A model generated the notes under the pieces. It saw only the letters and a program-made list of their open reading frames with translations, had not been told where the DNA came from and did not search any database. Below, piece by piece: positions 38,301-49,550 of a DNA stretch of 64,000 bases (the first letter of the stretch is position 1; every line of letters begins with the position of its first letter). A program made the translations under genes and the position numbers. The stretch is from Piromyces finnis (Eukaryota; Neocallimastigomycota; Neocallimastigomycetes; Neocallimastigales; Neocallimastigaceae), in the NCBI GenBank assembly GCA_002104945.1, contig MCFH01000014.1, forward strand, positions 603,001 through 667,000, given 5' to 3'.

Positions 38301-40857
38301 AACTATTGAATCATTAAGAGATGAAGCTAAATATTATTCAAACGCTGAAAATACAAAACACCTTAAAAAATATTTAGAAACTCGCAGTTTTGATTTAGCA
38401 ATTGATTATGTTAAATCAATGTTTTCTAAATATAAACCTTCAGATTTTTTAGATTATGATGAAGTTGAAAGGAGTTACAATGATATTTTGTATGTTTTAT
38501 CGCGCTACCAGTACATTAATTTGATTCAAAAAAGAAAGACCAATGAAGCCAGAGTAAAAGTTTTAAATGGTGTCATTAAAAATAGAGTTATTGATTCTTT
38601 AAAGATGGGTGGAGACTACTCCAAGTATTTTGAAGACGATAACTTTTATCTCTCTGAATTGTATGTTCGTGGTCCTCCTTCTTCCACAAATCCATACAAG
38701 AATTTTAATATGAATACACATCTCAGACAATTCTGGACTAGAGATTATTCCGAAAAGGAATCCTTAAATTATTGGCCATTCTTGGAAAGATTTTTCAATT
38801 CTAATAGCAGTGTTAAAAAGGAAGAAGTTGAAGAGAACAACATACCTTTGACCGGTTTAATTAAATTTACTAAAGGAGTTCAAAATATTATTGATGATTG
38901 TAATGGTAATACCAATGCTAATGGTATTATTATTAACGACACAATGTCTCTCAAGGGTAATAAAATAACAAATTCACCCATTGTTAGTAATTCAAATGAT
39001 ATTCCGTTAGAATACCCTTCAAGTGTTCGTTTAATGCATTCCACGATAAAAACAAGAAAATCAGAATCAAAGCTTTCAAGAACAAATAGTATGGATAGTT
39101 TCAAAAGTACCAATTCATTAAGAAGTCGTCTCTTACGAGAAAGTTCCAAGAGTAGTATTAAATTAACCGGTGCCCTTCCACTTTCCTTAAGCCGTAAAGG
39201 ATCCAGTAGCTCTATTAATTCAGATGTTTATAGTCCAAGTTTAAAGTCAAATAATTCTATAAAGGGCTATGTTCCAAATAGTTCTTTAGTATCTGACCTT
39301 ACCCGTTCCACCTCTAAGAGAATTAACAGTGGTCTTAGTAAAAAGACTTCTCAAGTATTTGACGAAGAAAGTACTTCCAATTCCAAACCTATTCGTAGAC
39401 TTAGTAAATCACGTTTGATGAATATGAATCGTAGTAATAGTGCCGCAGGAAATTATAGTATCGGAAACAAGAGAAACAGTGCTGATCTCAATGATTTCTA
39501 CGTTAACCCAAGAAATAGCTATCATGGCGGTGATGTACCTAACTTTAACTATTGTGCTACACCAATGACCCAATATGTAGATGATGATACTATGTCCTTG
39601 AATACCTTTTCCGATAATAATAGTGTCTTTTCACTAACCTCTTGTGACGGATTAAACTTTTCATTTGATGGTTTTATCGGTCCATATGCAGGTGGTATTC
39701 GTGCAATGGATGTCCAATATACATCTAAAAAGGATGGTAATGGTAATGCTATTGATGGTACTTTTGGTCTTTTAGTAGTTGCTATTGCCATTGACTGTAA
39801 TACAGATCATTCTATTAGTATTTGGGATGTTCATAGTAAGACTTGCCTTGCTAAAATGACAAATAATAAGGCCGTTGAAATTATCAAATTCCATCCTACG
39901 CTTCCAAATGTTTTCCTTACAAGTGATCAAGACTTTGATGTCAAATTGTGGGATTGGACTCAGGGTACAGTAGATGCTCAAGGCAATTATCATATTGAAC
40001 CTATTCGTGTCTGGAAAAAGTTCCATAAACGCATTATTCATAAGATGGATTTCCTTCCTACCAATCCAATGTATGCCATTTCTTGTTCCAGTGATAACAC
40101 CATTCAAATCTGGAATATAGAAAATGATGACAAGAGCCATGTAAGGAGACTTGTTTCAACCAATCCAATTTCTGCCTTTACCTTTGCCAACAATAATAAG
40201 TATTTAGTTGCTGCATCCATGTATATGTTACGTGTTTACGATATGAAGGATTATCGTTTAGTTAATACCATTGAATTGGAAGATTTAAAATCTAGTAAAA
40301 TGACCATCAATTACATGGAAACTCATATTACAAACGATAATTTATTACTTCTTTCATGTGCTAGTAATGTTATTCTTTATGATTTAGCTAATATATCAGG
40401 ACTTAGAGTTTTTGATTCTCCATACATATCTCCAGATCAAAAAGTTGAAGGTCATTTTAGTCCTTATGGTCAGTATGTTTATTCTGGTAGTATTATTCCA
40501 AAATATTTTGCTTCACTTCCTACCACAGAAAACCTCCCTAACTTCCCAAATGTCAATTTAAATACTTTAGAAGTTAAAAGTAGTTCGGTTGCCAATTCTA
40601 TTGATGTCAAGGATAAAGATGGTGTCGGTTTTTATTTATGGAATGTTGATAATGGTCGATTTGAACATTCTTCTATCAAATTTATGGAAAAAGATGTGGA
40701 ACCCTACCTGTCAACAAATGAGAAAGTATCTGTATGTCAATGGATTAATGTTCCATGTATCAATGACCCAGATACTAATGCTCAAATCTTTATTTTTGGT
40801 ACTACGGATAAAGTTTTACGATTCTATTCTTTTTGTGATTGCCATTTAACAGATTAA
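35338..40857 (+). CDS. Large WD40-repeat protein with Ser/Thr/Lys-rich N-terminus (1839 aa, single exon)
   Basis: The longest gene in the window and uninterrupted by introns, unlike its neighbours. Residues 1 to about 590 are low-complexity Ser/Thr/Asn/Lys with many RxxS-type sites. Residues of about 592-667 are six copies of a 13-residue repeat (QTTIPASTQAQAP and variants). Residues of about 960-1090 form a helical LisH/CTLH-like block (IISALDVVLNFCKENGFTKT, YLETRSFDLAIDYVKSMF). A second Ser-rich linker follows. Residues of about 1440-1839 are WD40 repeats, with DHSISIWDVHSK, DFDVKLWDWTQG and SCSSDNTIQIWNIEN. The layout suggests a scaffold or microtubule/chromatin-associated adaptor, distantly like LisH-CTLH-WD40 proteins. 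I cannot assign an orthologue. Confidence 0.85.
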   Translation: MLSFLKKKYLSGIVFTKPEDETQENNNTNEVDSSNETNSLLKNNENKTSPSNSPQHKTTHLKTASTTTTSPEKPLTKPDGKVIVDYRRSRMNKNTNTNNNTATSTSPISTVSTTSHKSNSSNTHTTINTTTKLNKNEPSPVNKKPSSPSKPEYKRPSSVITAKRVNSSVPKTHENHTTTSTLNRNTIKKPSYPSSTSTSSATTYTPVSKPEMPKKPLKRESISNIKGLKRTNSQSQIPSKPTPVKKNNNLNRLSSPNLSLSKKKETSTTSTTNTTSAGTTGTLKRQGSLATKKSTTLSTKKSTSAIAINKKKEEKMVPSIPKIPSPLQTLNNTSPVNNLYAIVNKYKKLNETTAVTTALDKKLKKNTVDLKNSNTESKTAKIYEIKRSNTLSTTSPVKEGTKAKNCSDENKLESKVSEKFENIKKTINSYPVTKSSSLTKAINENKNIHQTAATTKSKIEALNSKIANLNSAAEAKSKMANAIENKNKRNSVSSIKSIIENNNRRTSISNLKNVIDSKNKRNSIASVKSDKNTIVDSAKKSIESTPNKKSAISILSSLETSEKKNNVETLKNIVENKNKKNTMDSLKSTLSQTTIPASTQAQAPQTTIPASTQAQAPQTTISTSTQAQAPQTTISTSTQAQATQTTISTSTQAQATQTTISTSTQKQFNTQTAVQKQTQDQPIKIISNKENKISSSINTKTSLLFGGENNNKNNEDFSSSKKDESYSKEEKTLTVNETDLATDADIDHESQSSFDSIESIPLPNLNVKAMNTFSDQVSEATLASQATDDIESPISSNFTSPTLNNNSRKNSLNAISSNIPNMSPAISNIATMNMANFSPGSLKKKRSGWWDNIRDKTEEKELIKESIRNLPVVNIKAQDYEDLIEGMNVTGRFDFTHQKSNSVDNLLLNNLPESKYSHLININDKATIPTTPIVSKTEMNHDNDDIYKKSMNEIEMVMTRAKLSDQNESIISALDVVLNFCKENGFTKTIESLRDEAKYYSNAENTKHLKKYLETRSFDLAIDYVKSMFSKYKPSDFLDYDEVERSYNDILYVLSRYQYINLIQKRKTNEARVKVLNGVIKNRVIDSLKMGGDYSKYFEDDNFYLSELYVRGPPSSTNPYKNFNMNTHLRQFWTRDYSEKESLNYWPFLERFFNSNSSVKKEEVEENNIPLTGLIKFTKGVQNIIDDCNGNTNANGIIINDTMSLKGNKITNSPIVSNSNDIPLEYPSSVRLMHSTIKTRKSESKLSRTNSMDSFKSTNSLRSRLLRESSKSSIKLTGALPLSLSRKGSSSSINSDVYSPSLKSNNSIKGYVPNSSLVSDLTRSTSKRINSGLSKKTSQVFDEESTSNSKPIRRLSKSRLMNMNRSNSAAGNYSIGNKRNSADLNDFYVNPRNSYHGGDVPNFNYCATPMTQYVDDDTMSLNTFSDNNSVFSLTSCDGLNFSFDGFIGPYAGGIRAMDVQYTSKKDGNGNAIDGTFGLLVVAIAIDCNTDHSISIWDVHSKTCLAKMTNNKAVEIIKFHPTLPNVFLTSDQDFDVKLWDWTQGTVDAQGNYHIEPIRVWKKFHKRIIHKMDFLPTNPMYAISCSSDNTIQIWNIENDDKSHVRRLVSTNPISAFTFANNNKYLVAASMYMLRVYDMKDYRLVNTIELEDLKSSKMTINYMETHITNDNLLLLSCASNVILYDLANISGLRVFDSPYISPDQKVEGHFSPYGQYVYSGSIIPKYFASLPTTENLPNFPNVNLNTLEVKSSSVANSIDVKDKDGVGFYLWNVDNGRFEHSSIKFMEKDVEPYLSTNEKVSVCQWINVPCINDPDTNAQIFIFGTTDKVLRFYSFCDCHLTD
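37111..37340 (+). repeat. 39-bp tandem repeat inside the WD40 gene
   Basis: Six in-frame copies encode the 13-residue unit (QTTIPASTQAQAP, drifting to QTTISTSTQAQAT). Neighbouring copies are almost identical in DNA, indicating recent expansion. The block lies in the disordered N-terminal half, away from the folded domains. Confidence 0.9.
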
Positions 40858-41540
40858 AGTGGGATATAATTAAACAATTTTTTTATTTCAGTAAAAAAAC
40901 AAACAAACAAATCAACAAAAAGCATTTTATTATTTTTATTATGATAACTTTTCACTATATATATTTTTCAATGATTTAATCTATTATTATTCAACTAAAA
41001 AGGTCAAAATTATCAAAAGATCTTACCAATTTTAATGAAGAAAATTTTATTTTTTTTAATTTTGTTACTAGTGAATTAATATTTTAAAATTATCTCTTTT
41101 TATATATACATATTTTTTTTTTCAAATTTTTTAATTAAAGAAATGCAACAAAATTCAACATGAAAATAGAAAAAATAGAGAGAAAAAAAAAAGAAACAAA
41201 AACTGATAATTCAATTAACCGTTAATACACCTTCCCAATTAAAAACCTTTATACAGAAGAAAAGGTTTTTTTTTTATCTATAATTTAAGAAATAGTGATT
41301 CATATATTATCTTTATTTTTTTTAACAATACATGAAAACTCTCAATTTTAACCTTTACCTACCCATTATATCCATTTTGTTCATTGTTCAATTAATAGTT
41401 CGGACAGTCATCCCTTTTTATATATACTGCTTCAATAATAATGATACCAATATTTTTCAATTTATTTATTCAGAAATTATTTTCAGTAATGTGATATATA
41501 TTTATGTAATATACCTTTGATCAAATGAGTTCATTTTTCC

Positions 41541-41572
<32 letters not shown>

Positions 41573-43693
41573 ATAATTTATTTATTAAGCTTTTCGTTAT
41601 TACTTTATTTTTTGTCAGGAGAAAAATAAAGTGATGGATGAAGAACATTTTTTTTTTTACATCAATCTCTAGATAGTCAAGAAATATAAATGTTTAGTAA
41701 AAAAAAAAAAAAAATATATATATAACAAAAATTAATCAAAATTGTAAATTATACAATTATTGAATATATATATACCAATCTCTCTTTTTTATTAATTTTT
41801 TTTTACTTGTCAGTAAAAAAGGAAAAGGAGAGGATTTTTATATAAAAACAAAAACAAAATTAATTTATTAAATACCAATAAACTATTTATTTATAAAAAA
41901 AAAATAAATAATTAGAATTTTCCATTCATCAAAGTCATGAATAAAAAAAACAACAACAAAGAAAAAAAAAAGAGAAAAATTAAAAGAAAAGAAAATATTC
42001 AATTGAAAATAGAGAATATAATTGAATATAATAGACAGGAAAATATAATTATCTTTTCATAAAGTTCATTTCTCATTTCATTTCATTCATTCGTTCATTC
42101 AAAAAAAAAAAAAATACTACCATTTTTCATTCCATTCAAAAACCCTATATAATATATATAATTTCCATAAGAAAAAAAAAAAAAAAAAAAAAAAAACTAA
42201 TCATTATTTTATTTTTTTATTTTTTTTCTTTTCAATTCCAGAAATAGCAATTTAAAAAAAAAAAAAAAAAAAAGCATAAAGAAATTGATTATATTATATA
42301 TTATATATAGATTTATTCAGAAATAATGAATTAAATAGATATAAAATGGTATAATATAACACTATAAAAATCAATAAATAATAGATTATCATTTATTATC
42401 AAAGTTTTTATTTTTTAAAAGAAAAAATACAACAAAATCATATAGCAAAATAGAAAATTGAAGAATATAGAAAATAAAAAAAAAAAAAACAATAATAAAT
42501 GATAAATAATAAACAATTAAAAAATAACTAGTCAATAGAAACTAGATAACTAAACATTTATAAAAAAAATAATAATAATAATATAAATAAGAAAAGAAAT
42601 AGACTTTTAATATATATATATATAATGATTTAATGATATCCATCTATTGGATTAAAATAATAATAAAAATCAAGCAAAAAAAAAAAAAAAACAAACAAAA
42701 ACCAAAAATAAATAATATATATAAAGTAATAAAAAAGTATATAGATGAAGATATACTCTTTTGCTATTTTAGTATAAATATTTATTTTTGGTATATTTGC
42801 TTCATTAGATCAATATATATGCATATACAATAAAGAAAATACACACACATATATAGATTAAATATAAATATATTTAAATGCAAAAAAAAAAAAAAAAAAA
42901 AAAGAGAAAAGAAAAAGAAATCTACCTACACATATATATTAAAAAAATAATAATACATAATACATATATACGTAAAAAAAAAAAAAATCTTAAGAACTAA
43001 AATGATCATTACTGAGTATTTTATAAAAAAAAAGAGTTTATATGTAATAACAATAAACAACAAAAAACTTTTTTAAAAGGATAATATTATATAGAAATAA
43101 GAATCACTCAAAAAAGATAGTTAAAATATATAAAAAAAAGATTTTTTTCAAAGATTAATAGAAAAAGAAGAAAGATATATATTTATAAAAAAAAAAAAGA
43201 GGATATTTTTTAATAATATAAAAAACAATTACCTAAAAAAAAAATACTTTATATAATTTTTTCTCTTTCTAGATTAAAAATCTTTTTTTTTAAAAAAAAA
43301 ATAGAGATATAGAATTTATATTAAACAAACAAGAAAACAACCAATTTATCAGTAAACCTATCTTTTCAAATAGTCAGTTTTTACCTTTTTTTTTTTTATT
43401 TATTTATTTATTATAATGAATTATTCATTGTTTTAAATATTATTATAAGAAAAAAAAAAAAAAAAGTGAAAACCTTTTTTTTTTTTTATCTTTTTAATCA
43501 CATTCCATCCACTAGCAAACCATTTTTTTTTAAATAGAAATCACAAAAAAGAAAAGTTTTTTTTTTCTTTATTATTTTTAGAAAGTAAAAAAGTAAAAAA
43601 AAAAATGTATATCTATGTTTTTATTTTTTCATTTTATATATAACATTTAAGTGAATTCTTTAAGGAAAAAAAAAAAAAAAAACATGGAATATA

Positions 43694-43726
<33 letters not shown>

Positions 43727-43768
43727 TATAAATATTATATAAATTATAAATTATAAAATAATTATGAA

Positions 43769-43799
<31 letters not shown>

Positions 43800-44647
43800 A
43801 ATCTATTCAGTAATGAAAAAATATATATATATGTATATGTATGTATTTTACCTCTTTTTTTTTTTTTTTAAACGTATTATTTATATTATGAAAAACGAAA
43901 AAAAAAAAAAAAAAAAATGGAATGAAAAATTAAAAAGTATTAAAATTTATAAATAATTATATTTATATTTATGGAATGAAGAAAAAAAAAAAAAAATGAA
44001 CTATTTACTTTTTTTTTAAAGATAATTATAAAGATATAAACTATTTTCATTAAATATTTTTTTTTTTTAGTTTTCTCTTTTTATTCAAAGCGTTTTTTCA
44101 TTTATTTTCTTTTTTTATATTTTAAAAAAAAAAAAAAAAGAAAAAATTGAATGTTTTTATTTACCAAAACATATGGCATAAACTTTTTTATTTTTCTTAG
44201 GGTTGAATTTTTTTATTTTATTTTATATCTATATTTCTATATTTTTGTATATTACATTTTATCATCATCATCATCATTTTTTATAGTTTTTTTTTTTTTT
44301 TTTTTTTTATTTTATTTTTACTTTTGATTTTATATTTACATATTTTTTATAATACTATTTTATATATATTTGAAATTCGGTAATAATGATGATTTTAGTA
44401 TTTATAATGTAGAGTTATATGAAAAAAAAAAAAAAAAAAGGGGGTGAAGAGAGTAAAGGTTAAATATATATACTTTTTTAAAATATAAACAATTAATGTA
44501 TAAAAAAAAAAAAAGGTAAAAAAAAAAATAGCATTATATATAGGGTGTAAATTTAAACGTATTCTATTTAAAAAAAAAAAAAAAAAAAAAAAATTATATT
44601 GATGATATATAACATATGAACATATATCCTATATCCCTATAAGAAAT
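40858..44647. other. 3.8-kb convergent spacer of very low complexity
   Basis: This lies between the 3' ends of the WD40 gene and the FAM114-like gene. It is nearly all A/T, with dozens of poly-A runs on the + strand between about 41540 and 44000 and fewer equally long T runs. Short frames (41332-41520, 42633-42833) have no coding character. No structured RNA or repeat family was recognised. Confidence 0.6.
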
Positions 44648-45767
44648 TTAGGAGGAATGAATATTCATGGTTTGTTGTTCTTTCGGTTGTTCAAGTTCAA
44701 CTTTTTGAGTATTGGTTTGATAGGTTGTTAATAATTGTAATAGTTGTAAATTACCCATAAAGACACCATGAATATCAACTAAAGCAGACTCTAGACATTT
44801 CATAATAATATTCTTATTATATTTTATCTTTTTTTTTTTTTTAAAAAAAAAAAATAGAGTTAGAATTTAATTATATTTAATTATTTATTTATTATTTATT
44901 ATCATAGTAAAGTATATTTATTATTCATGTTTATAGGTTAATAGCTATATATTTTTTTTTTTTATTCTGTTATTTTTTTTTAAAAATTACTTACACGTTC
45001 TGTAATTTCATCGATACGTGGTGTTGCCATTCTGTCTTTTACAGGATTTTCTTTTTGTATAATATTGAAATTTTTAATGTATTGGAAGATAAGATAATAA
45101 CTATTTAAATATTCAAATGCAATAAATTTACATTCCTATTAAAAAATAAAACAGATTTATTGATATTAATAATAGATCATTAGGAGGGTCATATGTATAA
45201 AATGAATTGATGATTATCTTTGATATATAAAAAAGATGATACTGTACTCTTAAAAGTATAATACATATACTACAAATATTTTTGGCAAAGGTAATGGTAT
45301 TATAAATATCTGTAGGAGGTTCCTTTATTTTACCTTCATTGTAATCATTTTGTTTTAACCTTATTTCCTTGATGTATAATAATATAACTTCTGCAATTTT
45401 TAAAAACTATTGTAATATGAGTAGGATAAAAAAAAAAAAAAAAAAAAAAAAAGGCGGGGGGAATTAATATTTATAGAGATAGATGATAGTAGTGCGAAAG
45501 TTGATTTAATATTAAAATATTTATTATTACTTGTTCACAAGCAGCTACAGAATATTTAGCTATAGCACTTGCTTCACTGAATTGAATACTATCTAAAGCT
45601 TCAGTAATAGATTTATTTAATCGTTCAGGATCTCCATTATTTTCTTTTATATCAATTAAAACAATAGAAAATTCTTTATGTAGCAACAACAACAACAATA
45701 ACAATAACAATAACAACAACAACAACAATAACAATAACAATAACAATAACAATAACAATAACAATAA

Positions 45768-45829
<62 letters not shown>

Positions 45830-46288
45830 AATAACAATAACAATAACAATAACAATAACAATAACAATAACAATAACAATAACAATAACAATAACAATAA
45901 CAATAACAATAACAATAACAATAACAATAACAATAACAATAACAATAACAATAACAATAACAAAAACAATAACAATAACAATAACAATAACAATAACAAT
46001 AACAATAACAATAACAATAACAATAACAATAACAATAACAATAACAATAACAATAACAATAACAATAACAATAACAATAACAATAACAATAACAATAACA
46101 ATAACAATAACAATAACAATAACAATAACAATAACAATAAAAATAACAATAACAATAACAATAACAATAACAATAACAATAACAATAAACAATAACAATA
46201 ACAATAACAATAACAATAACAATAACAATAAAACAATAACAATAACAATAACAATAACAATAACAATAACAATAACAATAACAATAAC

Positions 46289-46325
<37 letters not shown>

Positions 46326-47976
46326 TTAAAAAATTATTAATAAATTATTGAATAAAGATTATTTTTATAGAAATAATGATGGTAAAATATATATATATAT
46401 ATATACCTTTTTGAAAAGAAGAATATTTATCTTTACTCATGGTGAGAACAGGTTTAATAATTTCTTGTAATTTTTCCAATATATCAGATTCCATATTAAA
46501 ACCTTCCAAGTATGATTTCTATTGTTGTTGTGCGTATATAATATAATAATATAATAATGATTTATTAATTAGTTATTCATTTATTTATCTACCCATTCAG
46601 CTATCTATCTATATCTATCTATTTATCTATCTATAATTTATTTCTATCTATATATGTATATAAATATATATATCCATTTTAAAAAAAAAAAATAAAAATA
46701 TTAATTATATATCAAGAAATAGATTGAACCTATTTACATATTTTGTAGTAATGGCTTCATCTGTTAATATACTGGATATGGCATCATTACTCTTAAGAAT
46801 GGTATTAATTTCAATTTTATCAAAGAGAGCATCCATAGCTTGGAACTTGGATTGAACTAATTCTGGATATTTAAATTTCATTAAACGATCTTTTGCATAT
46901 TTAATATAATTATTCATGGTATTTTTAATTTCTTCTCCACCTTCATCAACAAATTGTTGATGATAACTAGGGTTATTAAAATCAAATAATACTTCAGCAT
47001 TATCAATAGTTGAAGTTGTACCTCGAGAAATTGGTGGAGCCAATATCTTTTTTTTTTTTTTTCAATTGTATTGAATATATATATATATATATATTTTATT
47101 AATTTTAAATAAATAAATGTGATATATATATTGTATAATATTAATTCAAATAAATAAATATTATTAGATTATCATTGTTTTTTATGATATAAAAGTATTA
47201 AGGAATATAATAGTTACATCTGAAATAGCATTTAATGCCTTTTTACCGAATGCTCCCAAATTAAATGTATCGTTATTACCATTACTATTGATATCTTCTA
47301 TATTCATTTCATTTTGAAACTCTCTCTTTTTTTTTATCCCATAGTTAATAGAAAAGATGATTATAAAAATATTTTGAATATTTAAAAAAAATAAAAATAG
47401 ATAGAAACATTTTTTTAAAATATAATATATACATATAATAGTGAGTAAGTTGTTTTATTTCATTATTAGTAAACGAAATCCTTAATAATAAATTGTAATA
47501 GCTTTTTTATACATTGGAATAAAAAAAAAAAAAAAAAGAAAAGAAAAGTAAATATACAATACTTGTTTTTGAATATTTTGATTAATTGATGTTACTTCCT
47601 GGTCTTGATTTTTATTTTCGGCTTTAAAACCTGGGTCTAATGTTTCATATATTTTATCAATACCATTAAATAAAGATTGTTTCCAACCACCCCACTTTGG
47701 TGCTTTTATAAAAACAAAGGAATAATATTATATATTGATATTAAAGTTAATTATTTATTATTCTTTATTTTATCTTTATTATTATTATTACAAAATATTA
47801 TTGATTTATATATAAAATCTTTTTTTTTTATCAAGATATTAAAAAAAAAAAAAAATACCAGTTTTAGGTTGAAGACTCTTATCCCCAACTTCAACGATTG
47901 GTGAAAAATTTTCAGTTGTTTTTTCTTCGACACCATTATTAACATTGGTATCTGTAACTAAAGTTTCATTATTCAT
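44648..47976 (-). CDS. FAM114-family protein (469 aa, nine exons)
   Basis: Exons are 47976-47859, 47702-47563, 47325-47218, 47046-46738, 46518-46407, 45673-45531, 45406-45248, 45135-44995 and 44827-44648, with phases consistent (1410 nt). The family blocks occur in order: WGGWKQSL near the N-terminus, GAFGKKALNAISD, VLFDFNNPSYHQQF (compare LFDEFQ..SHLE), and the helical SIQFSEASAIAKYSVAACEQ segment. The C-terminal helices include LVDIHGVFMGNLQLLQLL. FAM114A proteins in animals bind Rab2 and act at the Golgi; carrying that role over is inference. The 733-nt fifth intron is almost wholly a hexanucleotide array. The exon 7 donor is the weaker GTACAG, chosen because the stronger GTATAT upstream breaks the frame. 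Confidence 0.72.
45684..46325. repeat. (AACAAT)n hexanucleotide array with a 60-nt A-run, in an intron
   Basis: About 640 bp of AACAAT units, becoming (AAT)n at the right end, is split by an uninterrupted 60-nt A tract at 45769-45828. It lies wholly within intron 5 of the FAM114-like gene (46406-45674). On the transcribed strand it is a run of ATTGTT and T60, and it ends within about 10 nt of the 3' splice site. Confidence 0.95.
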
Positions 47977-48121
47977 TTCTATTAATTGTTGTTATAGTTT
48001 ATTAATAAATATATATGTGTATGATAATAAATTAATAATGAAGGGGCCGAAATTTAGTTTTCTAACTTTTTTAATTTTTAAATATGAAAAAAAAAAAAAA
48101 AAAAGTATTAATTTTTCAATG

Positions 48122-48156
<35 letters not shown>

Positions 48157-48244
48157 ACGTATGCATATATAATATTTATAACATTATTTGTATTATTTGT
48201 TTTTTTTTTTAAATAAATTTTCAATGAAATTTAAAAATTTTATG

Positions 48245-48288
<44 letters not shown>

Positions 48289-49550
48289 TGTTAATTTATT
48301 GATAATTAATAATTTTGTTGAAACCTTTTTTTTTTAATTAATTCAATTCAAATTGAAAATTGTTTTGCACTTTTATTTTTATAGTCTATTTATTGATAAT
48401 AGATATTTACAAAGTATAAAGTATTTTATTATTTATTTACTTTTTTTTTTTTTGTCATTAGGTGTAACACTTTATACCAATGTTTTAAACAATTTCTATT
48501 CATTTTTTATTCTTTTTTCAATAATGTATTTTGAAAATTAACTTTGAATACTTTATTTAGTTTATGAAATAATTCATGGGGAAAACATTATAAATTGAAG
48601 TGGAGTGCGACACTTGGGAGTTATATCCCATCAATCATTCCACCATTGTTAGATATATAATTTTTTTAATAAAAATCTTGTGTTATAAAAATAAAAAATT
48701 ACTTTTTAAAATTTGGTCATTAATTTCAATAATAAAGCTTTTTCTTCTTTTATAGAGTTTTACTTTTTTTTTATATAAAAAAAAGCAAGTATTCAATATA
48801 TATTAATAAAATTAATAAAAAAAAAAAAAAGAAAGGATGGTATGCCAAAATGTGGTTCTTTTTTTTTTTTATTTCATTCCTTTTCCTTTTTTTTATTTTT
48901 ATTTTTAAAAAATGGATTATTTCTTTAATATATATTAAAATATATTATTTAATATAATAAAATTAATTAAAAAAAACTTTAAAAATACTAAAAATCAACG
49001 TATACATTCATGTACAATGTTTAGTCCTTCTTGATGTAAAATCAAAAAAAAAAATAAAGACAATTTTTTTAAAGAGTATCATTAAAGAAATGATTCAACA
49101 ACCAAGGCCAAAATCACTTTCATTCCTACCAATAACAGCAAACAACAACAAACAACAAATTAAAAGTTACTTTTCCAATTTTTTTCCCCATTACTTTTAT
49201 CAATGAAAATAAAAAAAAACATTTTCCTATTATTATTCTTAACGCATTTTACAAATTATTCATCTTTTACTTTTTACCTATTTTCTCTCCCTTCATTACT
49301 ATTAATATTACTTTTATAATTGATTTTAATTTATATTATTTTTTTTTTTTTTTTCATTTTTATTTCTTTTTTATATATAATTTACTTTTATATATATATA
49401 TATAATTTAATGTGTTTTATTATTATTATTATTATTAGTTAGTTATATTTTATATAAATAAATTATATAATTCTTGAGATGATGGTTTAATAAAAATACA
49501 AATGTGCTTTATTAAAAAAAAATATATTTTATTCTATATATAAAATGAAA
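47977..49550. other. AT-rich spacer with a possibly structured patch
   Basis: The spacer lies between two minus-strand genes. Mostly poly-A/T, with a GTGTGT/TATATA tract at 48122-48165. A GC-richer patch at 48597-48650 can fold into nested stems and is listed separately. The reported short frames are not convincing. Confidence 0.55.
48597..48650. other. Short structured, GC-richer patch (possible ncRNA)
   Basis: GTGGAGTG near the start can pair with CATTCCAC near the end (one G-U type pair). Inside, TGGGA pairs with TCCCA around a six-base loop. This is compact nested pairing in otherwise structureless AT-rich DNA, and a T-run follows soon after at 48661. I recognise no RNA family, and no Pol III boxes are evident. 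Confidence 0.25.

Noticed and set aside
41332-41520. A 62-residue hydrophobic frame
   Set aside because: It is in an AT-only spacer with no supporting features; frames this short are expected by chance.
45471-46290. Poly-Leu, poly-Ile/Val and poly-Phe frames on the minus strand
   Set aside because: They translate the intronic hexanucleotide array and A-run. Exon phases of the FAM114-like gene place the array inside intron 5.
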